Shown: one piece after another, positions 54,201 to 61,705 of the stretch
Layout of the letters: each line of letters starts with the position of its first letter
How positions within the stretch are numbered: the first letter of the stretch is position 1
From: Clostridium_I sp047718555
Lineage (GTDB): Bacteria > Bacillota > Clostridia > Clostridiales > Clostridiaceae
NCBI RefSeq assembly: GCF_047718555.1
Contig: NZ_JBDNRK010000007.1
Location: 1-64,000 of the forward strand
DNA length: 64,000 nucleotides
Direction of reading: 5' to 3'
Program-made: the position numbers and the translations under genes
Notes under the pieces: model-generated
Seen by the model: the letters and a program-made list of their open reading frames with translations, nothing else
What the model was told of the DNA's origin: nothing
Database searches by the model: none

Positions 54201-55789
54201 AAGCTATAGCAAAGGTTAGACATTCAACTCCAGGAATAGATTTAATATCACCACCACCTCATCATGATATTTATTCTATTGAGGATTTGGCACAACTAAT
54301 TTATGATTTGAAATCTACAAATCCTGAGGCAAGAATAAATGTAAAATTGGTATCCGAGGTTGGAGTTGGTACAGTAGCTGCTGGAGTTTCAAAGGCACAT
54401 GCAGATGCTATATTAATAAGTGGACATGATGGAGGTACAGGTGCTTCACCAGTATCATCCATTAAGCATGCAGGTATACCATGGGAGCTTGGCCTTTCAG
54501 AGGCACAGCAGGTACTTTTATTGAATGATTTAAGAAGCAGAGTGGTACTTCAAACTGACGGACAGCTTAAAACTGGTAGAGATATAGTTGTTGGAACTCT
54601 TTTAGGAGCAGAAGAATTTGTATTTGCATCAACACTTTTAGTAGTACTCGGATGTACAATGCTTAGAAATTGTCATTTGAATACCTGTGACATGGGAATT
54701 GCGACTCAGGATCCAGAATTAAGAAAGAATTTCAAAGGAAAGCCAGAACACATAGTAAACTTCCTAACATTTATTGCAATGGAAGTTAGAGAGTATATGG
54801 CAAAGCTTGGATTTAGAACTATGAATGAAATGGTTGGAAGAGTTGACAAAATAGAAGTAAAGGATGAAAGCAGCCATTGGAAAGCAAAGGGAATAGATCT
54901 TTCAAAGATATTATATAAACCTGATATGCCAAGTAGAATAAAGCCATATTGTGTGAAAAAGCAGGAACATGGCATTGAAAATTCTATGGATCGTAAATTG
55001 ATAAAGATAGCTCAGGATGCTTTAAATAATCAAAATAAAGTAGTTGCTAATTTCGAAATTAAGAATACTGATAGAGCAGTTGGAGCTATGATAAGTGGAA
55101 AGATTGCTAAATTATACGGCAATAAAGGACTTTTAGAAGATACAATACAATTTAATTTTAAAGGAGCTGCAGGGCAGAGTTTTGGTGCCTTTGGTGCTCA
55201 CGGTTTAACACTTAATCTTGAAGGAGAGGCAAATGACTATGTAGGTAAAGGCTTGTCTGGAGCAAAGATAATAATTAAAACTCCAGCTAATGCAAGCTAT
55301 AAGCAAGATGAAAATGTTATAGCAGGTAACACTATTCTATATGGAGCAACTGAAGGACAGCTTTATATAAATGGGCTGGTAGGAGAAAGATTTGCAGTTA
55401 GAAACAGTGGTGCTATTGCAGTAGTAGAAGGCGTTGGTGATCATTGCTGTGAATACATGACAGGTGGAACTGTGCTTGTTCTTGGCAATTTTGGTAGAAA
55501 TTTTGCTGCTGGAATGAGCGGGGGAATAGCTTATGTATTTGACGAGGATAATTCATTGAGAAATAAGATTAAAAATAATACTGTAGATATAGATGAATTA
55601 GAGGAAGATGATATAGACGAAGTTTACAGCTTAATTGCAGCACATGAAAATTATACTGGAAGCTTAAAGGCTGCTAGTTTGATTAAAGACTGGGATAATG
55701 CACAGAAAAAGTTTAAGAAGATCATACCAACTGCTTATAAGAAAATTTTGCTAGAGAAAAATAAAGAAATCTCTGCTTTGAGAGCATAG
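51269..55789 (+). CDS. gltB: Glutamate synthase large subunit
   Basis: 1506 residues, full length. A short propeptide precedes the N-terminal nucleophile Cys in EKDNCGIGF (about residue 24). Then come the glutaminase domain, the FMN-binding TIM barrel (EGGEDPIRYK, GAKPGEGGQLPG, SGHDGGTGASP), a cysteine cluster (CTMLRNCHLNTCDMG) and the C-terminal GXGXG beta-helix (AGMSGGIAYVFD). It makes glutamate from glutamine and 2-oxoglutarate. GGGGGG precedes the ATG by about ten bases. Operon with gltD. Confidence 0.96.
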   Translation: MNVKTGYPKNQGLYDSQFEKDNCGIGFVANIKGEKTHDIIKKGIEILVNLTHRGGVGSDVKTGDGAGIMFQIPHEFFKISCENSGIALPEEGQYGVGMLFLPKETTLCHQCEGIVERVIEEEGQDFLGWRHVPTDSRIIGRTAKGSEPIIKQIFIENKCATQDEFEKKLYIIRKRAESEVKRLLDSGSNYFYVCSLSSKKIIYKGLLLPDQITSYYMDLNDINFKSAIALVHQRFSTNTFPTWDLAQPFRYLAHNGEINTIRGNRNWMHAREGVLESKIFGKNISKLFPIINPDGSDSASLDNVFELLVMDGRTPAHAMMMLIPEAWEANDEMDEDKKAFYEYHGSLIEPWDGPAAVTFTDGTQVGAVLDRNGLRPARYVITKSGTVVLSSEAGVLDFPTEDIIKNGKLEPGKIFLLDTSKGKIISDEEVKKSICSGKPYKEAIAKYKFVLDDLNGFEDDTQIIPEALKERQQAFGYTLEDLKIILKGMASTAKEPLGSMGNDTPLAVLSNRPQVLFAYFKQLFAQVTNPPIDPIREELVTSLINYIGSQGNILNKELYNNPFIEIHSPILTNLETSKIKVLSNNDFKTITIPITFKYDTGVAGFKEALEKICERASNAVNKGYNILVLSDKSGSSFEAAVPSLLAVSAVHHHLIREKTRTKVSIIVETGEARETMHAALLLGYGATAVNPYIAYESIKQLVNNGEIKDISYKEAVDNYIYAVNHGLLKILSKMGISTLRSYHGAQIFEAIGLKSDFVDKYFEGTPSRIEGIDIETVAEEVLIRHKNAFNNIRKPVSELDVGGSYAWRSNGEFHLFNPETIYKLQVSTRNNDYSLYKNYAELINNQDKNLCTIRSMFKFKTDKQIPIEEVEPVSEILKRFCAGAMSFGSISKEAHEAIAIAMNRIGGKSNSGEGGEDPIRYKKSANGDWKRSAIKQIASARFGVNAEYLVNADELQIKMAQGAKPGEGGQLPGRKVDEAIAKVRHSTPGIDLISPPPHHDIYSIEDLAQLIYDLKSTNPEARINVKLVSEVGVGTVAAGVSKAHADAILISGHDGGTGASPVSSIKHAGIPWELGLSEAQQVLLLNDLRSRVVLQTDGQLKTGRDIVVGTLLGAEEFVFASTLLVVLGCTMLRNCHLNTCDMGIATQDPELRKNFKGKPEHIVNFLTFIAMEVREYMAKLGFRTMNEMVGRVDKIEVKDESSHWKAKGIDLSKILYKPDMPSRIKPYCVKKQEHGIENSMDRKLIKIAQDALNNQNKVVANFEIKNTDRAVGAMISGKIAKLYGNKGLLEDTIQFNFKGAAGQSFGAFGAHGLTLNLEGEANDYVGKGLSGAKIIIKTPANASYKQDENVIAGNTILYGATEGQLYINGLVGERFAVRNSGAIAVVEGVGDHCCEYMTGGTVLVLGNFGRNFAAGMSGGIAYVFDEDNSLRNKIKNNTVDIDELEEDDIDEVYSLIAAHENYTGSLKAASLIKDWDNAQKKFKKIIPTAYKKILLEKNKEISALRA

Positions 55790-55802
55790 GAGGTATAATA
55801 AT

Positions 55803-57239
55803 ATGGGAAAAACAACTGGTTTTAAAGAATATAAAAGACAGACTGCTAAAAAACGTCCAGTTAAAGATAGAATAAAGGACTATAAACAAATTTACCTTCC
55901 AATGGAGGAAGAGGAATTACGCAAACAAGGTGCTAGATGTATGGAATGTGGTACACCCTTCTGTTCCTGGGGGTGTCCTCTTGGAAATTTAATGCCTGAT
56001 TTTAATGATATGGTTTATAATAATGATTTTGAAGCTGCTTTTAACAGATTGTATTTAACAAGTAATTTTCCAGAGTTTACTGGAAGAGTTTGCCCAGCAC
56101 TTTGTGAAGGAGCATGTACTCTTGGCGTTAATTCTGATGCAGTATCAATAAAAGAGCTTGAACTTGGGATTATTGAGAAGGCTTTTAAAGAAAATTTCAT
56201 AAAACCTAATCCACCAAAGGTTAGAACAGGGAAGAGTGTGGCAGTAGTAGGTTCTGGTCCATCAGGACTTGCTGTGGCTGCTGAATTAAACTCAGTAGGT
56301 CATACTGTTACTGTATTTGAAAGACATGACAGAATAGGAGGACTTTTGAGATACGGTATACCAGATTTTAAACTTGAAAAAGACGTAGTAGATAGAAGAA
56401 TAAATTTGATGGAAGAAGAAGGTATTATATTTAAAACTAATACCGATATAGGTATTAATTATGATGTTAAAACTCTTTCAGAGGACTTTGATGCAGTAGT
56501 TCTTTGTGGTGGATCTACTGTTCCAAGAGATTTACCAATAGAGGGCAGAGAGCTTGAAGGTATACATTTTGCTGTGGACTTTCTAACTTATATAAATAAA
56601 AAGGTTGCTGGTGATGATGTATCAAAAGAAGCTATAGATGTAAAAGGTAAAAATGTTTTAGTTATAGGCGGTGGAGATACTGGTTCAGATTGTATTGGTA
56701 CTTCTATAAGAGAAGGGGCAAAAAATGTGTATCAATTTGAAATAATGCCTAAGCCACCTGAAGAAAGAGATAATACAATGCCATGGCCACTTTATCCAAA
56801 GACATTAAAGGTTTCTACTTCCCATGAAGAAGGTTCAATTAGAGAATGGTGTACAGAAACTAAGAAATTTATAGGTAAAGATGGAAAGGTTACTGCTATA
56901 GAAGGGATTAAGGTTCAATGGGGAAAAGATGCATCAGGAAGATTTGTTCCTACAGAAGTACCTGGTTCTAGGTTTACGAGAGAGGTAGATTTAGTATTAT
57001 TAGCAATGGGATTTGTTCATCCTCAGCATGAAGGTCTTATAAACACCCTAGGTTTACAATTAGACAACAGAGGAAATATTTCTGCTGATGAAAATCATAT
57101 GACTAGTGTAAAGGGAGTATTTACTGCTGGAGATATGAGAAGGGGTCAATCACTTGTAGTTTGGGCTATGAATGATGGAAGACAGGCAGCAAAAGCTGTT
57201 GATGAGTATTTAATGGGTGAAAGTGTACTAAGAGGATAA
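55803..57239 (+). CDS. gltD: Glutamate synthase small subunit
   Basis: 478 residues. The N-terminal iron-sulfur ligands are in CMECGTPFCSWGCPLGN and CPALCEGACTLGVN. The FAD site is GSGPSGLAVA (about 150-159) and the NADPH site GGGDTGSDC. It feeds electrons to GltB. It lies 13 bases after gltB with AGGAGG before the ATG. Confidence 0.96.
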   Translation: MGKTTGFKEYKRQTAKKRPVKDRIKDYKQIYLPMEEEELRKQGARCMECGTPFCSWGCPLGNLMPDFNDMVYNNDFEAAFNRLYLTSNFPEFTGRVCPALCEGACTLGVNSDAVSIKELELGIIEKAFKENFIKPNPPKVRTGKSVAVVGSGPSGLAVAAELNSVGHTVTVFERHDRIGGLLRYGIPDFKLEKDVVDRRINLMEEEGIIFKTNTDIGINYDVKTLSEDFDAVVLCGGSTVPRDLPIEGRELEGIHFAVDFLTYINKKVAGDDVSKEAIDVKGKNVLVIGGGDTGSDCIGTSIREGAKNVYQFEIMPKPPEERDNTMPWPLYPKTLKVSTSHEEGSIREWCTETKKFIGKDGKVTAIEGIKVQWGKDASGRFVPTEVPGSRFTREVDLVLLAMGFVHPQHEGLINTLGLQLDNRGNISADENHMTSVKGVFTAGDMRRGQSLVVWAMNDGRQAAKAVDEYLMGESVLRG

Positions 57240-57253
57240 TTATAAAATAAATG

Positions 57254-57297
57254 GGCTGTCACACAATGTGTATCTATGCATTGTGTGGCAGCTTTTT
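57254..57297 (+). terminator. Terminator of gltBD
   Basis: GCTGTCACACAATG (57255-57268) pairs perfectly with CATTGTGTGGCAGC apart from one G-T, followed by five T. Confidence 0.9.
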
Positions 57298-57468
57298 AAC
57301 TAGTTGCTAATAAAAATAATTATTTATATGTGATTTTTAATAAGATAGAGACAAACTGTAACCTATAGGATAGATGCGGGTTACCTCTTTGTTTTGTTAA
57401 TTTATCAAAGATATCTATTATTTATTAAATTTTATTTAATATAACATAAAAAAAATACAAAATTATTG

Positions 57469-57500
57469 TTGACAGTTTTACTCTGGTTTGATATTATAAT
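57469..57500 (+). promoter_or_regulatory. Promoter of the iscR-iscS-iscU operon
   Basis: TTGACA (57469-57474), 17 bases, TATTAT (57492-57497), with an overlapping TATAAT at 57495-57500. Rrf2/IscR proteins usually repress their own promoters. The stretch CTATAAAGTTTAGTAAAAC just downstream could be the operator, but this is a guess. Confidence 0.7.
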
Positions 57501-57566
57501 CCTATAAAGTTTAGTAAAACACTCAAGTTTAAAATTAGTGGGTTATACCATAAAGGAAGTGAGCTA

Positions 57567-58007
57567 ATGAAGCTTTCAACTAAAGGAAGATATGGTGTAA
57601 AAGCCATGGTTGACTTAGCCATAAACTATGGAAAAACACCTGTTTCAATTAAAAGTATTTCTGAAAGACAAAGTATTTCTGAATACTATTTAGAACAACT
57701 ATTTTCAGCTCTTAGAAAAGCAGATTTAATAAAGAGTATTAGAGGAGCTCAAGGTGGTTATGTTCTAAATAAAGATCCAAGGGAAATAAGTGTTGATCAG
57801 ATCTTAGATATACTTGAAGGACCTATAGAGATTTCAGAATGCATTGAAGAAGATGGAATCTGTAGCAATAGCAGCTGTTGTGCTACCAGACTTCTCTGGG
57901 CTAAGCTTAAAGAAAGCATAGACAATGTAACTAAATCTATAACATTACAAGATATGGTTGATGATTACAAAAGTATAAAAGTTAGAGGAGTGAATGTACA
58001 TGAGTGA
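57567..58007 (+). CDS. iscR: Rrf2/IscR family transcriptional regulator
   Basis: 146 residues. The N-terminal winged helix starts MKLSTKGRYGVKAMVDLA, with SISEYYLEQLFSALRKA as recognition region. The three clustered cysteines near 93-107 (CIEEDGIC, SSCC) can hold an iron-sulfur cluster. It likely senses cluster status and controls its own operon. GGAAGTGAG precedes the ATG. The 3' end overlaps iscS by eight bases. Confidence 0.9.
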   Translation: MKLSTKGRYGVKAMVDLAINYGKTPVSIKSISERQSISEYYLEQLFSALRKADLIKSIRGAQGGYVLNKDPREISVDQILDILEGPIEISECIEEDGICSNSSCCATRLLWAKLKESIDNVTKSITLQDMVDDYKSIKVRGVNVHE

Positions 58008-59193
58008 AAAAAGAGTTTATATGGATTATGCAGCTACCACCTATACAAAACCAGAAGTTTTAGAGGAAATGTTGCCATATTTTACAGAGGAATTTGGTAA
58101 TCCTTCTTCATTATATACTTTTTCAGACAATACAAAGAAAGCTATAAATACTTCTAGAGAAAGAGTAGCTAAAGCTATTAATGCTGAAAAAGATGAAATA
58201 TACTTTACTGGAGGTGGTTCTGAAGCAGATAACTGGGCATTAAAGGGTATAGCTCTTGCACATAAGAATAAGGGAAATCACATAATTACTACTGCAATTG
58301 AACATCATGCTATTATACATACAGGTAAATTTTTAGAGAAAAATGGATTTGAGGTTACTTACCTCCCTGTAGATGAAGAGGGATTTGTTAAAGTAGAAGA
58401 TGTAAAAAATGCCATAACAGAAAAGACTATTTTAGTTTCTATTATGTTTGCAAATAATGAAATTGGAACAATTGAACCTATAAAAGAGATTGGCCAGGTC
58501 TGTAGAGAAAAGAAAGTATTGTTTCACACAGATGCAGTGCAGGCAATTGGTCATGTGAAAATTGATGTTAAGGACATGAATATAGATTTATTATCCTTAG
58601 CAGGTCACAAATTTTATGGACCAAAGGGTATAGGTGCTTTATATATAAGACGTGGTATTAAAATAGAAAATTTAATACATGGCGGAGGTCAGGAGAGAGG
58701 AAGAAGAGCAAGTACAGAAAATATTGCCAGTATTGTAGGTATAGGAAAGGCTATAGAACTTGCCACATCAGAGCTTGAAGAAGAAGCACAAAGACTTAAT
58801 AATTTAAGAAATAAATTAGTTAAGGGAATAATGGAAAAAATACCTTATACAAAATTAAATGGTCCTAGTGATGATAGAAGACTACCAGGAAATTCAGATT
58901 TTAGTTTTATTGGTATAGAGGGTGAAACTTTACTGTTAGATTTAGACTATGCAGGCATATATGCTTCCACAGGTAGTGCATGTGCATCAGCTTCCTTGGA
59001 TCCTTCTCATGTGCTTTTAGCCATAGGATTACCTCATGAAACAGCTCATGGATCACTTAGACTGACTCTAGGGGCAAAGAGTACAGAAGAGGATATAGAT
59101 TATGTTTTGGAGACTTTGCCAGAAATAGTTAGAAAAAGAAGAGAAATGTCACCACTTTGGGAAGATTTTTTAAAAGAGAAAGGGGAAAGATAA
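58000..59193 (+). CDS. iscS: Cysteine desulfurase
   Basis: The ATG at 58000 (MSEKRVYMDYAATT) sits nine bases after GGAG; an ATG at 57994 is too close. 397 residues. The PLP lysine is in SLAGHKFYGPKG and the catalytic Cys loop is STGSACASASLDPSH. It supplies sulfur for iron-sulfur clusters and tRNA thiolation. Second gene of a three-gene operon. The NifS-type name would be equally valid. Confidence 0.93.
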   Translation: MSEKRVYMDYAATTYTKPEVLEEMLPYFTEEFGNPSSLYTFSDNTKKAINTSRERVAKAINAEKDEIYFTGGGSEADNWALKGIALAHKNKGNHIITTAIEHHAIIHTGKFLEKNGFEVTYLPVDEEGFVKVEDVKNAITEKTILVSIMFANNEIGTIEPIKEIGQVCREKKVLFHTDAVQAIGHVKIDVKDMNIDLLSLAGHKFYGPKGIGALYIRRGIKIENLIHGGGQERGRRASTENIASIVGIGKAIELATSELEEEAQRLNNLRNKLVKGIMEKIPYTKLNGPSDDRRLPGNSDFSFIGIEGETLLLDLDYAGIYASTGSACASASLDPSHVLLAIGLPHETAHGSLRLTLGAKSTEEDIDYVLETLPEIVRKRREMSPLWEDFLKEKGER

Positions 59194-59195
59194 TT

Positions 59196-59627
59196 ATGAT
59201 GTACAGTGATAAAGTAATGGATCATTTCAGAAATCCAAGAAATGTTGGAGAAATAGAAAATGCCAACGGTGTTGGTGAAGTTGGAAATCCACAGTGTGGA
59301 GATATAATGAAGATATATATAAAGGTAGAAGATAATAAAATAGAGGATGTTAAATTTAAGACATTTGGTTGTGGATCTGCTATAGCTTCATCAAGTATGG
59401 CAACAGAACTTATAAAGGGAAAGACTATTGAAGAAGCATGGGATTTAACTAACAAAGCTGTGGCAGAAGCACTTGATGGTCTTCCACCAGTGAAGATGCA
59501 CTGTTCAGTTTTAGCAGAAGAAGCTATTCATAAGGCAATAAATGCTTATAGAGAAAGTATAGGACTTGAAGCGTGGGAGATGAAGACTCATTCAGAGTGT
59601 ATACACGAACACGTTCATGGTAATTAA
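59196..59627 (+). CDS. iscU: Iron-sulfur cluster scaffold protein, IscU/NifU N-terminal type
   Basis: 143 residues from ATG 59196 (or 59199), with AAAGGGGAAAG upstream and two bases after the iscS stop. Cluster ligands are in NPQCGD, TFGCGSAI and MHCSVLAEEA. Only the IscU-like domain is present; the C-terminus has two extra His-containing segments (HSECIHEHVHGN). Confidence 0.93.
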   Translation: MMYSDKVMDHFRNPRNVGEIENANGVGEVGNPQCGDIMKIYIKVEDNKIEDVKFKTFGCGSAIASSSMATELIKGKTIEEAWDLTNKAVAEALDGLPPVKMHCSVLAEEAIHKAINAYRESIGLEAWEMKTHSECIHEHVHGN

Positions 59628-59661
59628 TTCAATTAAAGTTGATAGTTTATGAAATTATATG

Positions 59662-59703
59662 TAGGCTGTTTTAAAAGCAATTTAATGCTTTTAAAACAGC
59701 CTA
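59662..59703 (+). terminator. Terminator-like hairpin after iscU
   Basis: A perfect 18-base inverted repeat (59662-59679 with 59686-59703) and short loop, but the tract after it (TTGTGC) is not T-rich. It may act by its own stability or as an RNA-stabilising 3' end. Confidence 0.6.
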
Positions 59704-59752
59704 TTGTGCATTAAAAATATATTTACTGGTTACAATACATTTAGGTGGTAAT

Positions 59753-60259
59753 ATGTATAAGAGAAAAGATTTTATATGGATGGATGTATATAATTTAAGG
59801 GGAAAGAAAATTGGAGTTATAACAGATTTGCTTATAAACATAAATGAAAATGTTGTGAAGGGATTTGTTATTTCAGGTATAAGTATTTTAAAAAGATCTT
59901 CAACTGTTTTAGTTGAAGATATAGTTTCTTTTAATCAATATATGATTATAGAAAAATTAAATAAGGACCATTTTTATTTTAGCTTTGATAATCTTCGTGG
60001 ATTAGAGGTTGTGGATGATTCAGGTGAAATAGATGGCATAATAGAAGAGATAATATTTGATTCATCAAGCTTTAAGATTAAAGGATTAATCATATCTAGA
60101 GGGATTTTACAAAACTTTACACAGGGGAAAAAGGTTATTTTACAAAATGATTATATAATTGGAGATAAAAATGTATTTCATATCAATAAAAATAAAAAAT
60201 TTAATTTTGTAACTATTTTTCATAAATTAAATTTAGAAGATGGTGGAAATGAAAAATAA
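59753..60259 (+). CDS. PRC-barrel domain protein
   Basis: 168 residues. Two PRC-barrel-like repeats are visible (MDVYNLRGKKIGVITDLLIN near the start and GLEVVDDSGEIDGIIEEIIF near 85). No catalytic residues. Such proteins often sit beside cell-division or RNA genes without known function. TAGGTGG precedes the ATG. It overlaps the next gene. Confidence 0.8.
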   Translation: MYKRKDFIWMDVYNLRGKKIGVITDLLININENVVKGFVISGISILKRSSTVLVEDIVSFNQYMIIEKLNKDHFYFSFDNLRGLEVVDDSGEIDGIIEEIIFDSSSFKIKGLIISRGILQNFTQGKKVILQNDYIIGDKNVFHINKNKKFNFVTIFHKLNLEDGGNEK

Positions 60260-61262
60260 ACTTAAATATATAATAAGTATTTTAATAATATTTATATTAG
60301 CTTATATATTTTATACTAGTGAAATCATAAGAAACATATTCTATATTGTATTTATTAGTTTCATAGTAGCATATATGTTAAAGCCTTTTAATGATTACCT
60401 AGTTAGAAGAGGCATTAAAAGGGAAATTGCATCAATTATCTTATTGTTAGGTGTATGCACCTTAATAATAGGCTCAATAGTATTTTTAATACCTTCTATG
60501 CTTAAGGAAAGTATTAGTATAAATAAGACCAGTAGAGAAATTTTAAGATATATTACTCTCATTAATGAAAAGATAAAATTAGTGAGAGATAACCCTTCAG
60601 AAAATAGAGCCTTTTTTATTTTATACAATAAAATTGATTATATAGTAAAAGGATTTGTAAGCGGCTTAATTGAGTTAAGTATGAAAGTAGGACAGAATTT
60701 GCTAGCCATTGCAGTTATACCAGTTATTTCTTATTATTTTCTATCAGATGGTAATAGTATAAAAAATAAGTTTTTAATTTTATTTAGTGTAAAATGGAGA
60801 AATATAATTAGAAAAACTATGGAAGACATAGATAAGAATCTGAGTAGATATATAGTTGGTCAATTAACACTATCTTTTATAATAAGTATACTCACTTTTA
60901 TAATATTGCTCTCTCTAAAGGTTGACTATCCAATAATACTATCAGTATTAAATGGAGTCTTTAATATTATACCTTATTTTGGACCTATCTTTGGAGCCAT
61001 TCCTGCAATAATTGTAGCATTTATGGAATCACCTAAAGAAGCATTGTGGACAGCTATCTGGCTTTATATACTGCAGCTAGTAGAAGGTAATATAATATGT
61101 CCTAAAATTACTGGAGATTCTATAAACATGCATCCTCTCTTAGTTATTGTATTATTGCTAATTGGTGAAAAACTTGGAGGCTTTGCAGGTATGATACTTA
61201 TAGTACCCATTTCAGTAGTAATAAAAGTTATATACGAAGATTTAAATTATTATCTGTATTGA
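60249..61262 (+). CDS. AI-2E family transporter (PF01594-type membrane protein)
   Basis: 337 residues from ATG 60249 (60240 is also open). About seven to eight membrane segments, with the family motifs VAYMLKPFNDYLVRRGI and LNGVFNIIPYFGPIFGAIPA. Members export or exchange small solutes; AI-2 export is not shown for this branch. It overlaps the PRC-barrel gene by 11 bases, so the two are co-translated. alaS follows downstream. Confidence 0.85.
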   Translation: MKNKLKYIISILIIFILAYIFYTSEIIRNIFYIVFISFIVAYMLKPFNDYLVRRGIKREIASIILLLGVCTLIIGSIVFLIPSMLKESISINKTSREILRYITLINEKIKLVRDNPSENRAFFILYNKIDYIVKGFVSGLIELSMKVGQNLLAIAVIPVISYYFLSDGNSIKNKFLILFSVKWRNIIRKTMEDIDKNLSRYIVGQLTLSFIISILTFIILLSLKVDYPIILSVLNGVFNIIPYFGPIFGAIPAIIVAFMESPKEALWTAIWLYILQLVEGNIICPKITGDSINMHPLLVIVLLLIGEKLGGFAGMILIVPISVVIKVIYEDLNYYLY

Positions 61263-61332
61263 GTTAAGGCATAGTAAAAAATAGTCAGCAGTAACTTGTT
61301 ATTTATTTTTCGATTACCCTATTTGATTAATA

Positions 61333-61361
61333 TTGACATAATGGATAATTTTAAATATAAT
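61333..61361 (+). promoter_or_regulatory. alaS promoter
   Basis: TTGACA (61333-61338), a 17-base spacer and TATAAT (61356-61361) match the sigma-A consensus exactly. It starts the T-box leader. Confidence 0.85.
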
Positions 61362-61379
61362 CGTATGTAGCTAATATTT

Positions 61380-61575
61380 TAAAGTGATGATGAGAAGTAG
61401 TAGATATTTATTGATATATTTAGAGAGGAAGTGGCTGGTGAAAACTTCTTAATCAATTTATCGAAGCAGTCTCTGAACTATATTATTTAAGTGACACAAT
61501 TATGTGTAATTAGGGTGGTACCGCGGAATTATAGCTTTCGTCCCTTGGATTTTCAGGGATTGAAAGCTTTTTATT
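61380..61575 (+). promoter_or_regulatory. T-box leader, alanine-specific
   Basis: Stem I features include AGAAGTAGTA, GAGAGGAAGTGGCTGGTG and the specifier codon GCA (61466-61468) in CGAAGCAGTCTCTGAAC. The T-box core is AGGGTGGTACCGCGG (61512-61526), whose TGGT pairs with an ACCA tRNA end, consistent with tRNA-Ala. Uncharged tRNA-Ala should open the terminator and allow alaS transcription. Confidence 0.92.
61532..61575 (+). terminator. T-box terminator
   Basis: AGCTTTCGTCCCT pairs with AGGGATTGAAAGCT, followed by TTTTTATT. It is the off-state of the alaS T-box. Confidence 0.88.
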
Positions 61576-61623
61576 ATATATGAACTAACTAATGCAATAA
61601 GCTGCTAAATAGAGTATGACAAA

Positions 61624-61690
61624 AGCACGTACCTAGATAATTCATCTAAACTTCCATTAACTTTAGGTGGATTAATAGTTTGCCTTATAA
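61624..61690 (-). repeat. Dispersed repeat, partial reverse copy E
   Basis: On the minus strand, AGTTTAGATGAATTATCTAG (61634-61653) and the adjoining GTACGTGC match the linker of copies B and C almost exactly. A new P2-like hairpin (CTATTAA with TTAATGG) lies before it. The 3' half is missing. It separates the T-box terminator from the alaS start. Confidence 0.6.
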
Positions 61691-61705
61691 CAGGAGGAGA
61701 TAACC

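Larger units (their letters stand above)
61263..61705. other. Leader region of alaS
   Basis: 443 bases holding a promoter, a complete alanine T-box with terminator and a partial reverse repeat copy close to the alaS ribosome site. No protein is encoded. Confidence 0.8.
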
